Shown piece by piece: positions 57,832 to 64,000 of a stretch of 64,000 nt of DNA. Within the stretch, counting starts at the first letter, position 1. Each line of letters begins with the position of its first letter. The position numbers and the translations under genes are program-made. The notes beneath the pieces are model-generated. The model was not told the DNA's origin. It ran no database searches and was given only the letters and a program-made list of their open reading frames with translations. The DNA comes from Canibacter zhoujuaniae (lineage in GTDB: Bacteria; Actinomycetota; Actinomycetes; Actinomycetales; Microbacteriaceae): positions 62,001-126,000 of the forward strand of contig NZ_JAAIJZ010000002.1 of NCBI RefSeq assembly GCF_011752005.1, written 5' to 3'.

Positions 57832-59598
57832 CTATTCGGCTGGCTCAACTACAAGCAGCACATGACCGTTGGGCACAGTTTGCCCGATCGGTGCATCAAC
57901 CGAGTGCACAACGCCGTCGTGCGGCGCAAAAATAGACTGCTCCATTTTCATCGCCTCAAGCACAGCGACAAGCTCACCCTTGGTAACACGCTGCCCATCT
58001 TCGACAGGAACCTTCACAATGGTTGCCTGCATCGGTGCGGTAACGGCGTCGCTTGAAGCACCCCCAACCGCGCCCGAAGATTTTCGCTTTGGGGCGGGGC
58101 CGCGGGTGACCAACTGGTCGGCAAGCGGCAGCAGCGTCGTCGGCATCATCACTTCAACGCGTCGCCCGTCAACCTCAACAACCACGTTTTGCCGTTTCTG
58201 CGCAATCATATTCGGCTGCGACTCACCCTCCCAAGGATCGATGTCGTTATTGAATTCATTCTCGATCCATAGAGTGTAAACACCGAACTCACCGTTTTCA
58301 GCGGTGAATGCCGGCTCGTTCACAACCCTGCGATGGAAAGGCAGCACTGTTGGGAGACCCGCCACTTCAAATTCTGCAAGGGCCCGGCGGGCGCGCTCAA
58401 GAGCTTCTGCTCGAGTTGCGCCGGTCACGATTAGTTTGCCGAGCATGGAGTCAAAGGCGCCGCTAATTTCATCGCCGGCGGTCACACCCGTATCTACACG
58501 CACGCCCGGGCCTGATGCAGGAGTGAAGTGCGTGATAACACCCGGTGTGGGCAGGAAGCCTCGCCCGGCATCTTCGCCGTTCAGACGGAACTCAAAGGAG
58601 TGACCACTCGTTTTCGGATCGCTGTAGTCGATAACCCCGCCCTCGGCGATGCGGAACTGTTCACGCACCAAATCGATGCCTGTGACCTCTTCAGAGACGG
58701 GGTGCTCCACCTGCAGTCGGGTGTTCACCTCGAGGAAAGACACAGTGCCGTCTTTCGCAACCAAGAATTCACATGTGCCGGCACCCACATAGCCAACCTC
58801 ACGCAGGATGGCTTTTGAAGAGTCATACAGGCGCTTAATTTGCTCATCAGTGAGGAAAGGAGCGGGAGCTTCTTCAACCAACTTTTGGTGGCGGCGCTGC
58901 AGTGAGCAGTCGCGAGTTGAGATTACAACCACATTGCCGTGCTGGTCGGCCAGGCACTGCGTCTCGACGTGGCGGGGCTTCTCAAGGTATTTTTCAACAA
59001 AGCACTCGCCGCGTCCGAATGCGGCTACGGCTTCGCGGGTTGCCGACTCAAACAGTTCAGCAACCTCTTCCCGTTTATAGGCGACCTTCAGGCCGCGCCC
59101 ACCGCCACCGTAGGCGGCTTTAATCGCAATGGGAAGCCCAACCTCATCAGCAAAAGCGAGCACTTCCTCCGCATTTGCGACCGGATCGCTGGTGCCAGCA
59201 GCTAGCGGGGCACCCACCTTTTCGGCAACGTGTCTGGCCGACACTTTGTCGCCGAGCATATTGATTGCCTCCGGTGCAGGGCCTATCCAGGTTAGGCCGG
59301 CATCAATGACGGCCTGCGCAAAGTCAGCGTTTTCCGCTAAGAATCCGTAGCCCGGGTGCACCGCATCCGCGCCAGAGCGGCGAGCAACATCAAGAATCTT
59401 CTCAACCACTAGGTAGGTCTCAGCGCTTGTCGTCCCGTTTAGCGCGTAAGCCTCATCTGCCAGCTTCGCGTGCAGCGCATCGCGATCCTGATCGGCATAA
59501 ACCGCGACAGAGGAAATGCCGCTATCGTGTGCGGCGCGAATAATACGGACTGCGATTTCACCGCGGTTGGCTACTAACACTTTGTGAATTCGAGACAT
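57832..59598 (-). CDS. Acyl-CoA carboxylase alpha chain (biotin carboxylase + biotin carrier)
   Basis: 588 residues; AccA3/AccBC-type subunit that carboxylates biotin for acetyl- or propionyl-CoA carboxylase. Biotin carboxylase domain to about 450 (VLVANRGEIAVRIIRAAHD, GGGGRGLKVAYKREE, FLEVNTRLQVEHPVSEE), a linker, and a C-terminal biotinyl domain with Lys in LEAMKMEQSIFAP. The beta (carboxyltransferase) subunit is not in this window. ATG 59598 is 7 nt after TAAACT; a TAAGG just before the ATG is too close to serve as a normal ribosome site. Confidence 0.93.
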   Translation of the reverse strand: MSRIHKVLVANRGEIAVRIIRAAHDSGISSVAVYADQDRDALHAKLADEAYALNGTTSAETYLVVEKILDVARRSGADAVHPGYGFLAENADFAQAVIDAGLTWIGPAPEAINMLGDKVSARHVAEKVGAPLAAGTSDPVANAEEVLAFADEVGLPIAIKAAYGGGGRGLKVAYKREEVAELFESATREAVAAFGRGECFVEKYLEKPRHVETQCLADQHGNVVVISTRDCSLQRRHQKLVEEAPAPFLTDEQIKRLYDSSKAILREVGYVGAGTCEFLVAKDGTVSFLEVNTRLQVEHPVSEEVTGIDLVREQFRIAEGGVIDYSDPKTSGHSFEFRLNGEDAGRGFLPTPGVITHFTPASGPGVRVDTGVTAGDEISGAFDSMLGKLIVTGATRAEALERARRALAEFEVAGLPTVLPFHRRVVNEPAFTAENGEFGVYTLWIENEFNNDIDPWEGESQPNMIAQKRQNVVVEVDGRRVEVMMPTTLLPLADQLVTRGPAPKRKSSGAVGGASSDAVTAPMQATIVKVPVEDGQRVTKGELVAVLEAMKMEQSIFAPHDGVVHSVDAPIGQTVPNGHVLLVVEPAE

Positions 59599-59605
59599 GC
59601 CTTAC

Positions 59606-59611
59606 AGTTTA
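59606..59611 (-). promoter_or_regulatory. -10 element of the acyl-CoA carboxylase gene
   Basis: TAAACT on the minus strand, 7 nt before ATG 59598. Confidence 0.5.
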
Positions 59612-59736
59612 TACTCTGATTACTCCAATCAATAGCGTGGTTTCCCTGGCGAAAACCTACAAAATAGTTTGTGTTTCTGTCAGCGGTAGCTGCGGTATTG
59701 CTGCGCGTTATTCTGCTGCTAAACCGCCCCCAAGAG

Positions 59737-59742
59737 TAGGAT
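59737..59742 (+). promoter_or_regulatory. -10 element of the MaoC-like/murB operon
   Basis: TAGGAT, 7 nt before ATG 59750. Confidence 0.55.
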
Positions 59743-59749
59743 TGACAGC

Positions 59750-60193
59750 ATGATTAATGCAGAAGTTGTGGGGCGCAGGTATCCAGCAACGGCTCCGTAT
59801 CTTGTTGGGCGCGAAAAAGTGCGCGAGTTTGCGCGAGCTGTAAAATCCGAGGCGCGCGTGCACTTTGATGTCGCGACAGCACAGGCAGCCGGTTTTCAAG
59901 ATGTGGTGGCGCCACCAACTTTTGCGGTGGTGATTCAAGACTTCACTCTGCAACAGCTGCTCGCAGACGAAGAAGCTGGCGTTGATTTTTCACATGTTGT
60001 GCACGGTGACCAGCGTTTTACCTACACCCGTCCGATCGTTGCGGGTGATGAGCTAACTGCGCAGATGACGATAACTGATGTGAAATCACTCGGCGGTAAC
60101 TCTATGATCACCGCAACCAGTGAGATCGCCGATGCCAATGGTGACCATGTCGTGACTGCGATTTCTACTCTCGTAGTGAGGGGAGCTGAATAA
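59750..60193 (+). CDS. MaoC-like hot-dog-fold dehydratase subunit (HadA-like)
   Basis: 147 residues, the N-terminal FAS1-like dehydratase type: YLVGREKVREFARAV, AVVAPPTF-like VVAPPTFAVVIQ, HGDQRFTYTRPIVAGDEL. It lacks the catalytic Asp/His hydratase signature of its partner, as expected for the non-catalytic half of a heterodimeric (3R)-hydroxyacyl-ACP/CoA dehydratase. Two bp upstream of its partner gene. Confidence 0.85.
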   Translation: MINAEVVGRRYPATAPYLVGREKVREFARAVKSEARVHFDVATAQAAGFQDVVAPPTFAVVIQDFTLQQLLADEEAGVDFSHVVHGDQRFTYTRPIVAGDELTAQMTITDVKSLGGNSMITATSEIADANGDHVVTAISTLVVRGAE

Positions 60194-60195
60194 TT

Positions 60196-60654
60196 ATGAC
60201 CGACTCACCAAAGTTTGCAGAGCTTACAGTTGGCTCTGTTATCGCGGAACGAAGCTACCATCTGACACGCGACTCTCTGGTGCGCTATGCAGGAGCTTCA
60301 GGTGACTTTAACCCGATCCACTATCGCGATGATGTTGCACAAGAGGTTGGGCTTCAGGGTGTGCTCGCCCACGGTATGCTCACGATGGGTGTTGCCACCA
60401 CGCCGGTCGCTGAGTGGCTGGGTGACGCCGGCGTAATTCTTGACGCCCAAGCACGATTCACACGCCCTGTGTGGGTTGACGCTGAATCTGGCGCAACCGT
60501 TGAGGTGAAGATAGCTGTGAACGCACTCGATCCTGATGCACGCACAGCACAGTTTAAAATTGACACCTATTTCGAGGGTAAAACAGTGCTTGTGAAGGCT
60601 CTCGTGCTGGTGCAATTCTTTGAGACAGATTCGCCGCGTCAGGTCGCCAATTAA
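60196..60654 (+). CDS. MaoC-like dehydratase catalytic subunit (HadB-like)
   Basis: 152 residues. Hydratase 2 motif YAGASGDFNPIHYRDDVAQ with the catalytic Asp and His, then GVLAHGMLTMG. With the preceding gene it forms the usual heterodimer acting on 3-hydroxyacyl thioesters. Its stop abuts the murB start. Confidence 0.88.
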   Translation: MTDSPKFAELTVGSVIAERSYHLTRDSLVRYAGASGDFNPIHYRDDVAQEVGLQGVLAHGMLTMGVATTPVAEWLGDAGVILDAQARFTRPVWVDAESGATVEVKIAVNALDPDARTAQFKIDTYFEGKTVLVKALVLVQFFETDSPRQVAN

Positions 60655-61971
60655 ATGCCTGATCCAACAGAAGAAATTGCTGCAATAGTTGCGAGCCGGG
60701 GTGAGCCTGAGCGCTACTCCGATGACCTTCCGTCAGCAGCGCCAGAGCCTGCGGCTACTGCTGACGAGCGAGAGCATGTCAGCATGCCGCAGCCCGCGGC
60801 ACAAGATACCCCCGACGGGCAGACGCCGACCGACTTTGCAAGCCTCACAACAATGCAGGTCGGCGGTAAATTTGCGCAGCTTCTGGTGGCGCGCACCGCT
60901 TTCGAACTGGCTGCGCACGCGGCTGGGCTCTGGGAGTCGGAAGATCCGTGGCTGCTCTTGGGTGGCGGTTCGAACACTATTGTTGCGGACTCGGGCTATC
61001 CAGGCTCGGTGCTGTTGGTGCGTAACACCGGTATTGCAGTTGTGGCAGACGACAATCTGCCAGAAAACAAAGTCAGAGTGCGTGTGCAGGCCGGTCAGGA
61101 TTGGGATGAGCTTGTAGCCTGGTCTGTTGCGCAGGGCTATGCGGGTATTGAAATGCTCTCTGGGATCCCGGGTCTTGCCGGCGCCGCTCCCGTGCAAAAT
61201 ATTGGCGCATACGGCGGCGAGCTAGCAAACACACTGCACTCTGTTGAACTTTATGAGCGTGATCTCGCAGCTGTGCGTCGTTTACCGGCAGCGGAGCTGC
61301 GGCTTGCATACCGTGATTCTATTCTGAAACAGGGATACGAAGCAGTTGTGCTGTCGATTGATCTGGTGCTCGATGCGAGCCGGGAGAACACCACCGCGGA
61401 AGGGCAGCCGCTGAGCGCACCAATTATCTTCCCGCAGCTTGCAAAGGCACTCGGTGTGAAGCTCGGTGCCCAGGTGCCGCTGCGAGAGGTGCGTGACACT
61501 GTGCTGCGTGTGCGGGCTGAAAAAGGCATGGTGCTTGATCCGCAAGATCCGAACAGTGTATCGGCAGGATCGTTCTTTATGAACCCGATCGTGAGCGAGC
61601 AGTTTGCGCGCACCCTGCCATCGCACGCGCCGCGATTCCCGGTTGATGCTGAGGAAGCCAGCGATACTGTCACCACCTTTGATGCAATCCGCGACGGCCA
61701 GTTGCCACCGCTGCCAGACTACGAATCGGGTGAGCGACGGGTGAAGCTGTCGGCCGCTTGGTTAATCGAGAATGCTGGCATTAAAAAGGGTTTCCGCCTG
61801 CCCGGCTCAAAAGCTGCAATATCTGATAAGCACACCCTCGCAATTACAAACCGTGGCGGTGCGACCGCCGCTGAAATCGGTGAGCTTGCCCGCTATGTTG
61901 TGAGCATGGTGCAGGCCGAATTTGGTGTCGTGCTTGCCCCTGAACCAAATATTTACGGGATCGAAATCTGA
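60655..61971 (+). CDS. murB: UDP-N-acetylmuramate dehydrogenase MurB with N-terminal extension
   Basis: Reduces UDP-GlcNAc-enolpyruvate to UDP-MurNAc. 438 residues. FAD-binding part: LTTMQVGGKFAQLLVA, WLLLGGGSNTIVADSGYPG, MLSGIPGLAGAAPVQNIGAYG; substrate domain: LAYRDSILKQ, SAGSFFMNP (active-site Ser) and C-terminal Glu in LAPEPNIYGIE. The first 60 or so residues are acidic and Ala/Pro-rich and lie before the family-like start; no better in-frame start is evident, since the ATG abuts the previous stop. Confidence 0.93.
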   Translation: MPDPTEEIAAIVASRGEPERYSDDLPSAAPEPAATADEREHVSMPQPAAQDTPDGQTPTDFASLTTMQVGGKFAQLLVARTAFELAAHAAGLWESEDPWLLLGGGSNTIVADSGYPGSVLLVRNTGIAVVADDNLPENKVRVRVQAGQDWDELVAWSVAQGYAGIEMLSGIPGLAGAAPVQNIGAYGGELANTLHSVELYERDLAAVRRLPAAELRLAYRDSILKQGYEAVVLSIDLVLDASRENTTAEGQPLSAPIIFPQLAKALGVKLGAQVPLREVRDTVLRVRAEKGMVLDPQDPNSVSAGSFFMNPIVSEQFARTLPSHAPRFPVDAEEASDTVTTFDAIRDGQLPPLPDYESGERRVKLSAAWLIENAGIKKGFRLPGSKAAISDKHTLAITNRGGATAAEIGELARYVVSMVQAEFGVVLAPEPNIYGIEI

Positions 61972-62492
61972 TGACGCTCAAAGACGTTAGTGTGCGCAAG
62001 GCTCGCACAGGAGATGTGCCGAGAATTCTCGAGGTAATGCAGCCGCTGGTTGAAAACAGGATTCTGTTGGGTAAGGATCCGGTGACCGTATATGAGACAA
62101 TTCAGCAGTTCTATGTTGCAGAAGATGCCAGCGGAGAGCTGCTAGGTTTCGGTGCGCTGCACGTCATGTGGGAGCACCTTGGTGAGGTGCGCACGCTTGC
62201 AGTTGTGCCAGAGGCGTTGGGCAAAGGTGTTGGGCACGCTTTGGTTGAGCGGATCGAAGCTGATGCTATCGAGCTGGGTCTCAAACAGCTTGTGTGTCTA
62301 ACATTTGAGGTGGAGTTTTTTGCCCGGCACGGTTTTCAAGTGCTGCCCGCAGAACCGGGAGAGTTTGTTGCTGAAGCCTATGAGGTGCTTTTAAGCTCGC
62401 GAGATGAGGGCGTCGCCGAATTCTTGGATCTTGCGCGGGTGCGCCCCAACACACTCGGCAACACACGCATGGTGAAGACGGTGGCGCAGTGA
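61971..62492 (+). CDS. argA: Amino-acid N-acetyltransferase (ArgA, short actinobacterial type)
   Basis: GNAT enzyme that acetylates glutamate (or glutamine) for arginine synthesis. 173 residues. VRKARTGDVPRILEVMQPL, GFGALHVMWEHLGEVRTLAV, acetyl-CoA loop EALGKGVGHALVERI, LTFEVEFFARHGF and the C-terminal GVAEFLDLARVRPNTLGNTRM closely follow the mycobacterial ArgA (Rv2747) layout. Start overlaps murB stop by one base (TGATG). Confidence 0.9.
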   Translation: MTLKDVSVRKARTGDVPRILEVMQPLVENRILLGKDPVTVYETIQQFYVAEDASGELLGFGALHVMWEHLGEVRTLAVVPEALGKGVGHALVERIEADAIELGLKQLVCLTFEVEFFARHGFQVLPAEPGEFVAEAYEVLLSSRDEGVAEFLDLARVRPNTLGNTRMVKTVAQ

Positions 62493-63103
62493 CCGACATC
62501 ATAGACAGTAAACCCACTCGCAAAACCTTTCGAAGACGGCGATTAATGGTGGCCGCTATTGTTGTTTCGCTTGCGGCGCTTGCTGTTTTCCTAATCACCG
62601 GCCGTTTTTCACTCGGGCCGACAGCACGCAATGAAGTAACGCTGTTAGACGGCTTGGTTGACACATCTGCGCCGCGCAATTCCGCTGCCAACGCGGAAGC
62701 AACCGAGTGCGGAGCAGGCGATCTCGAGCTGCTACCTGTGACCGATAAAAATAGTTACGGCCCGGGCGAGCTGCCGAAGCTGTCGCTGACGCTAGAAAAC
62801 ACCGGAAAAGCGACATGCTACTACGACGTTGGCACCAGTCAGATGATATTTGAGATCTCGTCAGGCGCAGAAATGGTGTGGCTTTCGACACACTGCCAAA
62901 CTGAGGCGGATCATCGACTCGTGCTTTTAAAACCAGGGCAGAAGGTTGAAAGCGCGCCACTTGAGTGGCAGCGCCAGCGCTCGACCGAAGACACCTGTAA
63001 CGATGATCGGCCGGATGCGATTGCCGGTGGAGCGGCCTACCATTTGCGGGTGGGCTTGGGGGAGCTGCCCGGGAAAAGCTCAGTACAGTTTCTGCTGTAT
63101 TAA
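62489..63103 (+). CDS. Membrane-anchored protein of unknown function
   Basis: 204 residues from GTG 62489 (overlaps argA by 4 nt). Basic N-terminus RKTFRRRR, one membrane span MVAAIVVSLAALAVFLITG, then an external beta-rich domain with four Cys (CGAGD, GKATCYY, STHCQT, TEDTC) and GPGELPKLSLTLENTGKATC that looks like an Ig-like or BsuPI/DUF4232-type fold. I do not recognise a specific function. Confidence 0.72.
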   Translation: MTDIIDSKPTRKTFRRRRLMVAAIVVSLAALAVFLITGRFSLGPTARNEVTLLDGLVDTSAPRNSAANAEATECGAGDLELLPVTDKNSYGPGELPKLSLTLENTGKATCYYDVGTSQMIFEISSGAEMVWLSTHCQTEADHRLVLLKPGQKVESAPLEWQRQRSTEDTCNDDRPDAIAGGAAYHLRVGLGELPGKSSVQFLLY

Positions 63104-63171
63104 CCGTTACCCGTAAATTAGCCTCTTTAGTTAACCCAGAGTAGGATAGGGGTGAGCCTGAGAGGATCTGA

Positions 63172-64000
63172 ATGAACAGCCAATCTAAGCCAAGTTCACA
63201 CGGCAAAGGTGCGCTCGCTGGTGTGCGCGTTGCAGATTTCTCACGGGTGCTCGCAGGCCCCTATGCAACTATGATGCTTGCGGATCTGGGCGCGGACGTT
63301 ATAAAAATTGAAAGCCCCGCAGGTGACGGCACCAGACAGTGGACGCCGCCGGTTAACAAAGCTGGGCAGGCAACCTACTTTGTGAGCGCCAACCGTGGTA
63401 AGCGTTCGATCGCGCTCGACCTGAGCAATGCTGCAGACCTAAAAATTGCGCGCGAACTTGCAGAAACCGCAGACGTTGTTATTGAAAACTTTAAGCCCGG
63501 CACAATGGCAAAATTTGGCCTTGACTACAAGACGCTCGCCGCAAAAAATCCACGGCTTGTGTATGCATCAATTTCCGGCTTTGGCGACGGCAAAGGCGCG
63601 GGCCTGCCCGGTTACGATCTGCTCGTGCAGGCCGTTGGTGGCCTGATGAGCATCACCGGCAGCCCAGAGAGTGAACCAAATAAGGTTGGTGTCGCGATGG
63701 TTGACATCATCACCGGTTTAAATGCAGTTATCGGCATACAAGCCGCCCTCCGGGCGCGTGACACTGCTGGCAGCGAGGTTTACGGTCAGGGGCAGCACGT
63801 GAAACTGTCACTGCTCACCTCCCTGCTGTCAGCGCTGAGCAACCAGGCATCCTCAACCCTTGAAACAGGCACTTCGCCGCGACGCATGGGTAATGCTCAC
63901 CCGTCAATCGCCCCCTACGAAACGTTTGCGGCAGCAGACCAGACCATCGCGCTCGCAGTGGGCACAGACGCGCAATTTAACCGACTTGTTGAGGTGCTTG
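63172..64000 (+). CDS. CaiB/BaiF (family III) CoA-transferase, 3'-truncated by window edge
   Basis: 276 codons visible and still open at base 64000. ATG 63172 with GAGAGGA upstream. Seen: LAGVRVADFSRVLAGPYATM, MLADLGADVIKIESPAGDG, NRGKRSIALDLS, KPGTMAKFGLDY and VAMVDIITGL, whose Asp is the catalytic residue of the family. Likely an acyl-CoA:CoA transferase or alpha-methylacyl-CoA racemase-like enzyme; the substrate cannot be assigned. Confidence 0.88.
   Translation, partial: MNSQSKPSSHGKGALAGVRVADFSRVLAGPYATMMLADLGADVIKIESPAGDGTRQWTPPVNKAGQATYFVSANRGKRSIALDLSNAADLKIARELAETADVVIENFKPGTMAKFGLDYKTLAAKNPRLVYASISGFGDGKGAGLPGYDLLVQAVGGLMSITGSPESEPNKVGVAMVDIITGLNAVIGIQAALRARDTAGSEVYGQGQHVKLSLLTSLLSALSNQASSTLETGTSPRRMGNAHPSIAPYETFAAADQTIALAVGTDAQFNRLVEVL

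Overview
The window looks like chromosomal core sequence from an actinobacterium of moderate GC. The evidence is menaquinone (not ubiquinone) genes, a 32-residue bS22-type ribosomal protein, a DtxR-type iron box, Corynebacterium-like HtaA haem proteins, an ArgA-type acetyltransferase like that of mycobacteria, LCP and LytR_C cell-wall proteins, and many leaderless genes whose -10 hexamer sits 6-7 nt before the start codon. Gene order and families would fit Microbacteriaceae or a relative, but that family assignment is an inference. I saw no phage, transposon, CRISPR array or obvious genomic island, and no gene-free stretch longer than 300 bases.

Layout. 1-4450: menaquinone block (menD fragment, isochorismate synthase, MenG methyltransferase, long-chain polyprenyl diphosphate synthase). 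4456-8194: FprA-like reductase, pyrE, a TauE/SafE permease, truA. 8271-16597: two tRNA-Ser genes (UGA and GCU) flank a complete six-gene mevalonate operon (mvk-mvaD-pmk-fni-mvaA-mvaS, minus strand) and an LCP protein. 16700-28293: pyruvate carboxylase, DapA-like protein, NagD-like phosphatase, phosphoglucomutase, prephenate dehydratase, lipid kinase, serS, HAD phosphatase, DUF3817 protein. 28355-32393: a translationally coupled operon of sugar-lactone-oxidase-like, PLP racemase/aldolase-like and aldehyde dehydrogenase genes. 32419-39557: small membrane protein, orphan winged-helix regulator, upp/tadA, a free-standing CDF C-terminal domain, proC, TrkA/TrkH potassium uptake, ArsR regulator, bS22, glutaredoxin-like protein. 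39594-42809: agmatinase-family hydrolase, XRE-cupin regulator and NCS1 permease, with a palindromic operator. 42868-49116: archaeal-type aspS, acetyltransferase, phosphatase, a cytochrome c maturation operon (resA-ccdA-resB, no resC) and msrB. 49317-55905: haem acquisition locus (htaA, htaB, hmuV, hmuU, hmuT) with two DtxR/IdeR-like boxes, then a LytR_C protein. 56003-57754: groEL behind two CIRCE operators. 57832-64000: acyl-CoA carboxylase alpha chain, a MaoC-like pair, murB, argA, a membrane-anchored protein and the start of a CaiB/BaiF CoA-transferase.

How it fits together. The mevalonate operon makes IPP/DMAPP, the polyprenyl synthase extends them, and MenD/MenF/MenG build the quinone that accepts the tail. 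Haem import (HtaA/B, HmuTUV) and cytochrome c maturation (ResA/CcdA/ResB) serve the same respiratory chain. Pyruvate carboxylase and the biotin carboxylase protein supply oxaloacetate and malonyl- or propionyl-CoA-type carboxylation. The most original signals are the XRE-cupin/ureohydrolase/NCS1 regulon, the lone CDF dimerisation domain, the missing ResC, the PLP/flavin/ALDH operon of unknown substrate, and the rigid leaderless promoter architecture, including divergent promoters that physically overlap.
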